This document shows positions 41,653 to 53,042 of a stretch of DNA of 64,000 bases, in pieces; position 1 is the first letter of the stretch; each line of letters begins with the position of its first letter. Source of the DNA: Protonemura montana (lineage: Eukaryota > Arthropoda > Insecta > Plecoptera > Nemouridae). The notes beneath the pieces are model-generated. The model was not told the origin of the DNA. It worked only from the letters and a program-made list of their open reading frames with translations, and searched no databases. Position numbers and translations under genes: made by a program. Location: the NCBI GenBank assembly GCA_947568835.1, contig OX387606.1, positions 23,604,111 through 23,668,110 of the forward strand, written 5' to 3'.

Positions 41653-43453
41653 CTAGGCCGGCGACGCATCAGGCGCCGACGTGGGAATAAAATTGTCTTC
41701 GGACACCATCGGAGAGGCTGGAGGTGCTTCGGATGACTCCTGGTCAGCTGGGGACGCGATCTCCGTCATCTCGGACGCCTCCGAGGGCAGCACGGAGGGC
41801 AGCGATGCCGCGATTTCAGTGCTGAACGAGCTCTGGTAGTCGATCGTCACGGGGATCGTGGTGCGGTGCGTCGTCGCGTCAGTGGATGGCGTCGTCGATG
41901 TCTCTGACACTGCGCTATCCACCGTGGGCGTCGACTCCACAGATTCGGAGGTCAACGAGGGCTGCAGGACTAGCTCGGCACTCGTCGTCGCGTCAGTGGA
42001 TGGCGTCGTCGATGTCTCTGACACTGCGCTATCCACCGTGGGCGTCGACTCCACAAACTCGGAGGTTGACGAGGGCTGCAGGACTAGCTCGGCAGCGGTC
42101 GTCGCCGAAGACACTGCTTCTGTTGCCGTTTGCTCGACTTCCGCCGCCGAAACTATCGAAGACTGCAGCTCAACTGGCTCTGACGTCACTAGGGGTTGCT
42201 CGTCCACGTGTGGCGAAGAGGACGACGACGCCACTGGTACGACGGGCTCGTCTAGCGGTGCCGTGGTCACGACAGTAGTGGCGTACTGTGAGGGGAAAAG
42301 GACGGTGATGGTCGGGTATGGACGGATGTCCTCGGAGGAAGTCTCGTTGTCCACTACGTCTGGCCTGGTGAAGATCGGCCTCTCCAGCTCATTCAGTGTC
42401 TCATTCTTGATCAGCGCCCAGAGTTCCTTCAGCGGCGCTACGGTGGGACTCAGGATTTGGAAGATCTTGACCAGTAGCTCCGGGTTCAGAGGGTTGACGA
42501 CGCCAATCACCTTGAAGAAGCTGGTCAGGTCGGCCAGCGGGTTGGCAGCGTCGGGTCTCGAGATCATAGTAAGCATGTTGGTCAGCACCTGGGGGTTCGA
42601 CGGGCTGATATCGTTCAGGGCGTTGACCAGCAAGGACAGCTGCCCGAGCGGCTTGCGGAAGTCGTTGCTGCTGCCGACATCCGAGTAGGCGGCCAGACTA
42701 TCGGGTGACAGAACGTTCAGCCCGCTGAGCGAGGTCAGGAACTTGGTCACTTCAACAGGGTTCAACAGGTTCTTCAAATTTGGCGTGAGCTTCATGAAGA
42801 GCGACGCGGCCTCGGCTGCCGGCGTCGCGACGGGCTCCATGGCGTGGCCGACCTTGATGACCACGACGCGGTTCTCTTCGGGGAGGTACACGTAGAGGTC
42901 CATTTCGGCATCGCTGCTGCAAAGGTAACGGGTTCCAGGATGAATTGACGACACCAGAACTCATTTCACTGGCTCGAAACCTCATGAATAAATGCAATTA
43001 AGTCTTGGATGATTTTAAGGTATCCTACTGAAATTACTGATTAGGTATTTACTGATTTATTTGACTGCTCGCTTTGTGCTTCAGCTTGTTCAACTGAAAG
43101 AGCGGTTACAGGTTTAATTACCCACTAACATCCCACCCAGCTCGATGAATAATTGCCTCGCCCTCCATGTTTACCTGGACGCGTTTGATTTGGACAAGAA
43201 TACGTTCTTGCTGGACCCATGGACCGCCTCGTTGTATTTCTGTGGCGAGAGCAGGATGCCGGTATGCTGCGAAGGAGGTTTGGCCCGCGCCGACGCCAAA
43301 CCGGCGCTCAAGCATAACACCAAAAGGACGCGCACCACCAAAGAGTCCATCGCCTGAAACCGAGCACAAGACACGAATTTAAAACAAGTTCACTGAATTA
43401 TCTTGACTAACGACGTGGTTACAATTGTTGTTGTCGCTTACCCCTACGCTCAT
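41653..43453 (-). CDS. Secreted protein with LNPVEVT domain and Ser/Thr-rich tail
   Basis: There are three coding exons on the minus strand: 43442-43453 (MSVG), 43175-43353 and 41653-42916; phases agree and the product is 484 residues. The signal peptide is MSVGAMDSLVVRVLLVLCLSAGLASA. After SSDAEMDLYVYLPEENRVVV comes a helical region with repeating Asn-Pro-hydrophobic turns (LLNPVEVTKFL, SPSNPQVLTNML, VNPLNPELLVKIF), then a Ser/Thr/Val/Glu-rich tail likely to be O-glycosylated. The tail contains two near-identical 38-residue repeats (core VESTPTVDSAVSETSTTPST). The acceptor of the last exon is a NAGNAG (GCAGCAG), so one residue may be optional. It is a tandem paralogue of the gene at 39641-40838. 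A TATA box lies about 45 nt upstream of the ATG. An extracellular matrix or coat role is inferred. Confidence 0.85.
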
Positions 43454-43497
43454 GTCTTCGTGGTGGACTGCTGGTCATCGCCCGCGCCGCGTATGCT

Positions 43498-43505
43498 CTT
43501 ATATA
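43498..43505 (-). promoter_or_regulatory. TATA box of the longer LNPVEVT gene
   Basis: TATATAAG on the minus strand, about 45 nt before the ATG at 43453. Confidence 0.72.
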
Positions 43506-43829
43506 GGATGCGGTCGATCATTTGGTCCACATAGCGTGTGCATCGCGCCGCCCGAATCAGTGTCAGGCGTTGGTTGGCGCCGTCCTCGACGTCGGCGTGC
43601 ACCTCTAGGTCACCCAAAACGGGTTGCTCGCCTCTCAAGTGTGCCACTCTCTGTAGTGTCGGGGTCCAAGCGCTACACGCAGGAAGCGTGCTCTTCGTGA
43701 CCAAGGGAGTTATGATATTATCTCGTTGAAATGTAGCCTAAGATTTTTTTCTCTTCTGGGAATGCCACCTACAATGTTTATTTTTGTTTGTTCATTTCCG
43801 TGCAATGGCCGATTTACATGACCCAGCAA

Positions 43830-44011
43830 CCGAACAATTTATCGTGTTGAAAACACCGGTTCTCGTGAGATCACCGATGTTAAGCAACACTGCGCTGAGT
43901 TAGGTATTGGATAGGTGACCATCATACACATGACCAGTTCTGTTCGGGAGAGAGGTTGGAGGGATGAAAGTTAAGCAACACTGCGCTGGGTCAGGTATTG
44001 GATGGGTGACC

Positions 44012-44043
<32 letters not shown>

Positions 44044-45640
44044 TTGTTTATTGTCAGCAGGAACATTGTACATATTATGAAGACAGTCAATCCTTTAAAA
44101 CTAAAATAAAAGTACAATAGAAATGTGACTCATACACTATAGTGCAAACCATCGTTGCAGTGTGTTGTCTACTTATGTAAAAAATCATCTATTTTATAAA
44201 AACATTCATTTAAGAGATATTGTTTTAGCATTTTCTTAAAATTGTCTCCCTTTTTGATTTTAATATTGGCTGGCAGTTTGTTATATAATAGAGCTCCGGC
44301 ATGCATAGGGCATTTGTCAGATTTTTTTAATTTATTTTTCTTTACATACATTTGCTCGTAGCCTCTGGTGTAGTGCTGGTGGACATCTGCGTTCGCAGTC
44401 ACTAAATGGCTATTTAAAATTACATACATAATGGCTGAGTATATATACAAACTAGGTAAGGTTAAAATACAGAATTTTTTAAAGAGAGTTGAGCATGAGT
44501 CTTTATAGTACACCTCGGCACATGGGTCTTTGCTTGCTTTCCCAAGTATCCTTACAGATTTCTTCTGTAATATAAATAGTCTTTTGGCATGTGGTGTCCA
44601 GCCCCACAATATTATACCATAGCTTAAGCGCGATTGTATTTGAGCAAAGTATACAAGTTTGGCCGTCTCTAGGTTACAGGTAAGCATTAGTTTCCTTATT
44701 AAGTAACAGCTAGATGCTACCTTTAGGCAGGTCTTTGAAATGTGCATTTCCCAGTCAAGTCTTTGGTCTATGATCACACCTAGGAAGTTGGCTGATTGGT
44801 GGGTTTCAATGCAAGCCCCCTCTATTGTTATTTGTAGATTGTCGTCGGTTGACGTCTCCTTGGAGCCATACACATGACCAGTTCTGTTCGGGAGAGAGGC
44901 TGGAGGGATGAAAGTTAAGCAACACTGCGCTGGGTCAGGTATTGGATGAGTGACCATCATACACATGACCAGTTCTGTTCGGGAGAGAGGCTGGAGGGAT
45001 GAAAGTTAAGCAACACTGCGCTGGGTCAGGTATTGGATGGGTGACCATCATACACATGACCAGTTCTGTTCGTGAGAGAGGCTGGAGAGATGAAAGTTAA
45101 GCAACACTGCGCTGGGTCGGGTATTGGATAGGTGACCATCATACACACGACCAGTTCTGTTCGGGAGAGAGGTTGGAGGGATGAAAGTTAAGCAACACTG
45201 CGCTGGGTCAGGTATTGGATAGGTGACCATCATACACACGACCAGTTCTGTTTGGGAGAGAGGTTGGAGGGATGAAAGTTAAGCAACACTGCGCTGAGTC
45301 AGGTATTGAATTGGTGACCATCCAATACCAGTTCAAGCTGGAAGGATGAAAGTAAAGATACCCTCTGTAATTCCATAGTACAACTTCACTCGCCTTGCTG
45401 ATCAACCTCTTGACGGCATGGGTTTGTCTGTGGAGGTATCCTGTAGTTCGAGTTGTTCTTCTTTGGAAGGTTCTTTAAGCCGTTGAGCTTGATGCTCGCT
45501 GTAAAGCGAGTAGGCTACGTGCCTATACTGAATTTCGCCTCCTCTCTTCTAGGCTAGGCTCACCATTATCCATCATCACCCACTCATTCACCGACGCCAT
45601 TTAGTCCCGCTAGGCCCGTTGTCAAAACAATTAAACCCAA
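43830..45640 (+). mobile_element. 5S-type SINE with about seven heads, split by a LINE
   Basis: Starts CCGAACAATTTATCGTGTTG. Two head units precede the LINE insertion at 44014-44867; about five more 91-bp heads follow it, then a degenerate body and tail (CATTCACCGACGCCATTTAG). It is the most expanded head array in the window. Confidence 0.83.
44014..44867 (-). mobile_element. 5'-truncated LINE (non-LTR) fragment
   Basis: The minus strand encodes about 225 residues of the C-terminal part of a reverse transcriptase ORF: FLGVIIDQRLDWEMHISKTC, then LVYFAQIQSRLSYGIILWG and LQKKSVRIL, which is the thumb and post-RT region typical of Jockey/CR1-like LINEs. The frame is open to a natural stop near 44169. 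A 3' UTR and an (ATT)n tail follow. It is inserted inside a 5S-SINE head unit after GTGACCAT, and the SINE resumes at ATACACATGACC. Confidence 0.88.
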
Positions 45641-46318
45641 TAAATAAATATAATAATATAATAATATATAAGATAATATAATTTATAATAATCAAATCAG
45701 CAATCAATAAATTGCTGGGACTGTCATGGACAGCTCCTAGTTCACTGCCCACGGCTGCCTCCTTTGCTCTATTTTGCGTCATGGAAGTCGTGTTGACCGT
45801 TTAGATTGTGATGGACGTAGGTGGCCAGCACGTGCACGCTACTGGCTAGAGCTATTTAATCTCTAGGCACACAAATCATTCGCAAATCAAGTTTTAACAA
45901 ATAGCCTTGAATCTTATTGGCATAACATCAATGATGCATGCGTAGCTACAACGCGTCGAGCAGATTCAGTCGTGCAAATTGAAAACAAACTCATGGCTGA
46001 ATGATATGAATCTTATCTTATGCTGAAGATGTCCTGCGCACATTAGGTACTTTTTCTATTAAATAAGAGCGATTATAATATTTCGGGAAGGAACTATTGG
46101 AAACAATTCAAGGGCAATATTTTTTGTCCCTAATCCCCGATATGACTGGTCCATAAAGTTGGCAATGCTGTTTCAAAGTAGGCGGTTAGGTAAAAATCCA
46201 ATATGGTCGCTAGGGAAGCTAAAATTAAAATGTGAAGCGTCTATTTGTGAATTAGATTCATGAATTAAAGTATAGCTATTTTTAACTTAGTTTTTATATA
46301 ACTTGAGAAAACAGAAAG
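45641..46318. other. AT-rich spacer before the RhoGEF gene
   Basis: ATA-rich simple sequence near 45650-45700, then unique sequence. No promoter element or exon is recognised with confidence. Confidence 0.45.
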
Positions 46319-49300
46319 ATGAATTCCGTGTGTAACACTCCGCAAATTCAGTTAACTCTGAGTGCGGAACTTCGAAATGTCATTCATGAGCGAAACATTT
46401 TGACAACACGAACTAGAATGAAAGGTAAATTTGAAATATTTGAAATAATATTAGTTTCAATGGAGAATTTTTTAAATGATAACCAACTACGTATCATGTT
46501 ATTTACAATGCTTTGTAATACCGGTAATAATGTGGTATACCGCCGCACGGTTAATCCTTGTTGGATCGCATTTTCCTTGGTATTGTTGCATTCCTTGTGC
46601 AATTTCGAGTCGATATGTGTCTGGAGACATTTGGAACGACGTCTTTTTTGGATGTAGTTTTTGTGTGAATTCGATGGTTTGTTGCGTTTTTGGTCGGATC
46701 ATACTGTGTGGAATGGCGGCTATTTGACAGGTGGCTGTTTGTTATGGTTTCTTGATCGTATGCCGAGGGTAATCTCGAGCAGTGGGTGCCAATCGTGTAC
46801 CGGGCACCTTAATGTCCGCCCTGACCCAATAGGAAATGTATTTCTTAGTTCCCACTGATGTCTAATATGGCATCATCATCAAATGCTTGGTCTAATGCTT
46901 GGAGGTCACATGCGCGGCAGTTTAGCACAGTTTTACAATGCTTTTTCTACGGTCGTAGTGTTGTCTGCCTTGGATGATGTTAACCAGAATTGTGTTGACG
47001 AACGGCGGAATACGCTACGCATTAAAGCTGTGCAAGAGATTTTGACTTCAGAAGTAAGCTATCTTCATCAACTGGAGCTAATCATGACTGTAAGAAGGAT
47101 CAATTATATACACTGAATTTTTAATGTTATTTTATGGCATGCCTTGCGAATATTAAATTAATTAACGCACTGGACGAACCACGTTAAATTTTACAGCACT
47201 TCATGAAACCCTTGAAAGAAAGGAAGCTTGTGAACCATGCTACGTACACATCTCTTTTTGGGAACATTGAAACTATATACAATGTTAATGGTGAACTGCT
47301 CAGAGAACTTAAAGAAAATCCAGAAAATATTGCATCTGCGTTTTTGAAGCTCGCACCTTTCTTCAAGTTATATTCCGTGTATGCATATGACTACAAACAA
47401 ATACTTATGGTCCTTGAGGTAGGAACATTTCTGGCTGCTTTTTCTTTTGTAAATTTACAAATGATTTATTTTTGAATAAGGATCTTAATCATCAATTTTC
47501 TTATCTAGCTAGGACACAGTAAAATCAAATATAGAGCTGAACAACTTCATAGCAGGCCAGGAAAGCCGGCCAGAAGTTGGGACAAAGCTGCTTTCACTGT
47601 TGATTACTCCAATCCAACGTGTCCCTCGCTACAGGCTGCTCTTGCGTGAGGTTTTGTCGCACACTCCTGGAACGCACAAAGATTATCTAGTACTGCAAGG
47701 TCAGTATTTGCCAATCCTAAACTTAAATCAAATGTTCATTTCATTAATTGATCATTTTCAGGCAATTCTGTTATGCTGGACTCCCAATAAGACATGGCTA
47801 ATTTTATTATTAACAACAAGTTATAACCGTCTCAAATATTGATGCCCAAACGTGGACTCGAACCCCGTTTAGGCATAAATTTTTGAGACGGTTATAGTGT
47901 TAATAATAAAATACCCCGCGCATTGCAAGCGTTTGCAATTTAAATAAGATTTCATCCTAATACATGGCTAATGTTCTTTCAGAGTCGCTACAAGAAGTAG
48001 AAAAAGCTGCTGAGCACATAAATCGGCTCATGCAAGATCAAGAAAACATGCAAAAGATGATAAACTTGCAGAGAAGTCTCTTTCGTTCAAAACCGAAGAT
48101 AGTCAAGCCCGGCCGCAAGCTCATTAAAGAGGGAATGCTCATGAAGGTATTTGCAATCACTTTCGAGTCAATGAGAAGGCACAGTCCCAAGACCGACTCG
48201 TTACCTAAGATCCGTTCTCTCTGCGCAGGTCTCCCCTCAAGGTCGGAAGGCCCACCAGCGCTACTTCCTGCTCTTCAGCGACATGTTGATGTACTGCAAG
48301 ATGCTTCGACCCAACACTGCTGAGGCCAACTCTCTGCGTTGTTGCTGCATCTTGCCGCTAAAAGACTGCCAGGTGGATGAGATCCTTTGCAAGGATATGT
48401 TCAAGCTAAGCTGCCACAACGAGACCCTGATTCTCTACTCGGCTACCAGCGAGGAGGGCGAGAAGTGGGTCAAAGCACTCAAAGATGCGCTCAAGCAGGT
48501 GAATGCTCTCTCGGGACTAAATATTAGCGGAAACCCCAGTGATAAAAGGGTATCTTTAGAGCTGGAACCTTCTCTATTCTACTGTACAGACAAGCGTCCA
48601 TGGCATGCCCATTGCTATGTTTACAAAGCCAGTGGTACATCCTTTGATTCTAGATGAGTAGCATTGGCAGACCGTTGATGACTAAGCCCACTAAACTCTG
48701 TAAAAATTAGAATCCAAGATGACCAGAATTAAGTTTCATTTAAGTCGCATTAATTGACCTAACCTTGTGATAATAATAATAATAATGTTTATTTGGTAGC
48801 TCAGAAGCCAATTTTTTTATACATTACAAAGATTACGAACACGTACTGGTACCGGTACACAAAAGTATATAATTGTTAAATATCATAAGTATTCATGGGT
48901 AGTTTTCATCCATTCCATCTAATATCCATAGTAGTAATAATTATATCCATCATAATAATTGATGGAGACGTTTGTTTCGGTGCTAAAGACCCTACATATG
49001 GTCTTTGCTAAAGACTAGGTACATGCAGTTGTGTGTTTGTGTATAATGTATATAGATAGAATTCAGGTTGTTCAAAACCTTAGGGTGCTTAGGATAGGAA
49101 AATATTTTGTATGCAGTTGACGACTTTCTTGGTTTCGATTCCCAGTTCCACGAATGTCGACAGACACTGCGCAAGGACAGCAGTTCTCGAAGGCCAATGC
49201 GACCACCGGAGTTCTTGAACAGCTTGAAGCTGGACGACTTCACGAGCCGAGCAAACCGCAAGCGAAAGCGTCTTCGCAAAGAGCTGGACGACATCTACCA

Positions 49301-49826
49301 GTGCGACGAAACAGACGCCACCTCGTACAAAAAGTGTTCTTCCAAGTTTAAAAAGCTCCAGATCGCCGGCAAGAGTCCGTGGAAGAAGATCAAGTTGACG
49401 TGTTTCAACAAACCCGCAGCGGCCGGATCGGGCCGAGCTTTGCCGGGCGAACCAAGAGACAGTTTGTACCCGTTACGGAGTTCTCTGCGTAAAGCCGGCA
49501 ACATTCTCCCTCCGCCGGCAAAGTTCCAGGACCCAGCGGGTCCGACTGAAGCGATGGATCGCGGAACGGGGACGTACGTTGCGAGTCAAAAGTCTGGTCA
49601 GACCAACTTAGCGTTCGATCTCATCGAGTGTCAGACGAGTCTCAGTCTTGCAGACCTCGAGGGCCGGGGTCTGCAGCAGGCCGCCGGCAATGCCTCTAGT
49701 CCGGAGCAAGGGTTTTGGCATCCGTTCCACTTCGACAAGATCAAGTCGTTCCTTACCGATTTCGGTCGGTCCGTTTCTAAGCACTTGTTGCGAAATAATT
49801 CCAACGATTCGATGGACGCAACGTAA
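46319..49826 (+). CDS. Dbl-family RhoGEF with DH and PH domains
   Basis: There are seven coding exons: 46319-46424, 46959-47089, 47197-47418, 47513-47699, 47983-48146, 48229-48498 and 49146-49826; phases agree and the product is 586 residues. The DH domain spans about residues 50-245: it starts RIKAVQEILTSEVSYLHQLE and holds the conserved TPIQRVPRYRLLLREVLSHT helix that contacts the Rho GTPase. The PH domain spans about residues 260-360: KLIKEGMLMK, QRYFLLFSDMLMYCK, and the C-terminal helix with the invariant Trp in EEGEKWVKALKDAL. The family exchanges GDP for GTP on Rho/Rac/Cdc42 at membranes. The pattern is closest to small ARHGEF39-like or FGD-like proteins from memory; no FYVE domain is seen. 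The 227-residue tail is basic at first (NRKRKRLRKEL) and not recognised. The first exon is the least certain. Confidence 0.88.
47798..47965 (-). mobile_element. tRNA-SINE remnant with the core deleted
   Basis: ACCGTCTCAAATATTGATGC and GGACTCGAACCCCG (reverse B box) run directly into an inverted end (GAGACGGTTATAGTG, then GCGCATTGCAAGCGTTTGCA). The A-box part is missing. It lies in the RhoGEF intron ending at exon 47983. Confidence 0.7.
48768..48960 (-). repeat. Possible LINE 3' end with (ATT)n tail
   Basis: On the minus strand, ACCAAATAAAC followed by (ATT)n resembles the AATAAACAA-(ATT)n end of the LINE at 44.0 kb. No coding part is visible; tentative. It lies in the last RhoGEF intron. Confidence 0.35.
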
Positions 49827-50093
49827 TCTCAGAGATATTACGCGATGGTCAGCGCTTGTACGATACGTGCCAACGATTCTCACTTGTTTTGTTTTTGTTC
49901 GATCTCTCCGTTTGACGGAATGTCGCTCAAAGCTTGTACTTAATGTAAAGATATTATTTTAACTTGAATTGTTTTAAGATTGAAGACAGTTTGATGTAGC
50001 AAATAACCATTTCATATTTGATACTTAAGGTTTTTATAGATATATTTCATCTTGGTGTAATTTTTAGAGAATGTATATAGTAATATAAATATG

Positions 50094-53042
50094 TCACGCT
50101 TTACTTCGTAGATCGTTGAGTTTGTCCATGAATCTCAAGACTCGATCTTTGTCTACCTCGTTTTGCCACCTGTACAACGAAAATATAATCAAAATCTGAA
50201 CTTCCGTGCTACTAAAGTTCCGTACAAATATAAGTTATTATAAATCTAAATCTAGGGTCTATTCATGTTATGATAGGATTAAGAATAATCTCAGTAGGTC
50301 TGCGTGACGTTACCTGCCGTCTCTTTTGAAATGTGTTCCAACTATGACGGCGTCCGATGCCAAATAGTCGTCAATGTTTTCCAATGTCACTCCAGATCCT
50401 ACCAACACAGGGCCACTTGCATATTTTTTTACTTCTGAAAAATAAAACAGCCAAGAATAAAAAGGTTAACTGAAATGTGTCTTTTTTTCCCTTGAACCAA
50501 GATTCCTCGATTGCCTCAACGTCTTTTTTTTAGGGCGAAAAGGGAAAAGAAAGAGGGAAACCACAACTTATAGGAAACTCAAGATATCGGTGGCTTAGCG
50601 TAGCACACTGGGCAGTTTAAACTCTCTTTACAGTGAGAAAGACCCGCTCCAAAAAATTCAAACTTCAAGTGTGCAATGTAATGCTTAGTTCCTGGCAAGT
50701 TGTGTCCTCTCTTTTTATTCCATTTCACTTTATTTGGCTTGTGCTTGTCCATCTCTATGAAGCTATTCATTTGTGCAGTTTTAATAAGCAATCCAAAGAA
50801 ACTTTTCGCTTACAAAATGCTTGCTACAATGGTTCAACAGATGCAATCGCATTTGTAGATATATATTATACAAGGAACATTTAGCACCTTTAACACCTTG
50901 GCAAACTATTGTGCCTTAGTCACCTTTGAAATCCCTGATATCCGCGGGTTCCCCTGTAGCCGTGCCGGTGATTATGACTCCGTCAGCTTGGAAGAATTCC
51001 GCTGCCTTGGCCGTCTCCACGAGACTTACGTCCTCGGTGATAGAGTGAGCACTGGAAACAGTTCAATAGTTGGAACCATCGTAGCTGCTAAATGCTGCTA
51101 TGTCAAGATTAAACTCGTCAGTTGAACTAAATCGTTGTTAATTTTACATTGCATGCCTCGGTATCTGGTATCAACAATGTTTAGTTGGTGTGGTGTAGAA
51201 AAAAGAGGGAGTGCAACTTTCTGGAGAAGAAAATTAACTTTTTGATCATTTTAAAGTTTAGCCTTGTTTCTTTTATGATTATTGGAGATGTGACTGATTT
51301 TTGCCTTGGTATTGGATGAAAGGGTGAAACTATTCTTGCACTACTCTTCCATGCACCTTCCCTTGATAGTAGCTCAAAAAGCACTCATATATTTTCTAGC
51401 ATGGACGAAGGCACCTTCACGACAACAAATATCCAGCTTCTTGGCATCCTTTTCACAATATTATATTTATAGTATTTTAATACTTTACAGTCAATTACTA
51501 ATTGGGTTATTCTTTTTTTACGATCTGATTGTTTTCTGCTGTAGTTCGACACGTAGCGTTATTAGCGATTGCCGATACCTGTGTTTCTTCTTGATATCTG
51601 CGAATACGAGCAAATGGCTGGCTCCGATGTTGTTTCGATATCGCATCAACGGGCCGGCACAAGCGTTTGTGAACCCCTCGTCAGCCACGTGCGCAAAAAC
51701 GTAGCCCTCCGCTCGAATAAACTGCAGCCCCGAAGCAAGTGCCACAGCCATCGCTTCATTGTTGGCACCTGCCAGGATCTATCGCATCTTATTATTTAGC
51801 ATCTGCATCGAACTGTTGTCATTCAAGTGAATTGAACACAATGTTTTTGAATCGATCAACTTTGATGTTGACAGTATGATGATAAACTCTTCCTAACTTA
51901 TAAATACCAAAAAGTTATTAAATATTTCCTTGTTGAGAAAAATTAACATTGGCTCTTATAGCACTACGAATTTTTGTCTATGAGGAAGTGAAATTGAAAA
52001 ATTAATTACACGAGTAATAATGTAGGGAGATTGGTGAAATTTGCAATGATGCTAGTACGTTCATAGAGGTAGTTGAACAAAAAGTTTGGTTTCTTAAATC
52101 TGAAAAATGAATATTTAATTAAAGATTGAAAAAAAAATTGTGTAAAATAAGCATACGTTGATAAAATCCAGCCTACGGTAAAATCTTTACTACTTAATTC
52201 AATATAAAAGAAGTGGTTATGTTAATGTATCAACTCTACTTTCAAATATTGAGTGTTTTTCTCTTAGTTCTATTGTAGGTACCTGGACACCACATGGTAT
52301 TTCCTTCTTTAAAATGCTGCGAACTTCTGAACAAACTCTGGTCATGACCGATACTGTTTCAGGACCCATGTCTCGCGACTGAACGTACGGAATGTCGTGC
52401 ATGTTTTCCAAAATAACTCCATCCTGCAACAATGTTTGGACAACCAATTTGTTAATTTCCACTTAAAAGAGGTGCCAACGACTTTCCTAAGTTTTATTTG
52501 GTTTTATGCTTGAATGCGGCTGGAAAATGCTTAAGCTTCTAATAAAATTGGAGCATGAGCTAATCTTTACTTTGACTTACTATATTGCATGAGTTGTAAA
52601 TTTCACTATCTCTGCATGCATTATCAATCAATTTTTCAACTGATTCTGTGAAGTTTGGAGTACCTAGAAATTTAAACATATTGTGATTACAATTTTTGGT
52701 ATTGGCAAGCATGGCCAGAAGTTAATTTTCTTTTAAATATTTGATGCCCTACACCAATTTCTTCAAGTCCGCAATATCAAGAGATTATGTAAGCTTTGTG
52801 AATGCTTACCTTAAGCTTACCAACACAAGGTAATACAATTGCTTTACACAAGGTGCTAAAATTACAATAAATGGTCAATCAATCAATTGAAAATATTTCC
52901 TCAACCCCAAGCATTGGGGACATCGGATTTATTGACAGAGTGCATTCATTTAGCAGAACATCCTACCTGGTAACGCTCCCACGTGTATCATTCCGATTAC
53001 GCTACACTTTGCTCTACCAAATATTTTTTGAAACCGCAACAT
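50094..53042 (-). CDS. BtpA-family TIM-barrel protein
   Basis: There are seven coding exons on the minus strand: 52967-53042, 52581-52663, 52283-52423, 51579-51778, 50924-51051, 50314-50434 and 50094-50169. All junctions are GT-AG with consistent phases; the product is 274 residues, the usual family length. Family motifs run in order: VIGMIHVGALPGTP near the N-terminus, DGVILENMHDIPY, ILAGANNEAMAVALASGL, FIRAEGYVFAHVADEG, SITEDVSLVETAKAAEFF, ADGVIITGTATGEP, and SGPVLVGSGVTLENIDDYL. The family is named after a cyanobacterial protein needed for photosystem I accumulation, and animal members have no settled substrate. The short basic start (MLRFQKIFGRAK) could be a weak mitochondrial signal. It ends 268 nt from the RhoGEF stop in a convergent arrangement. 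Confidence 0.92.
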
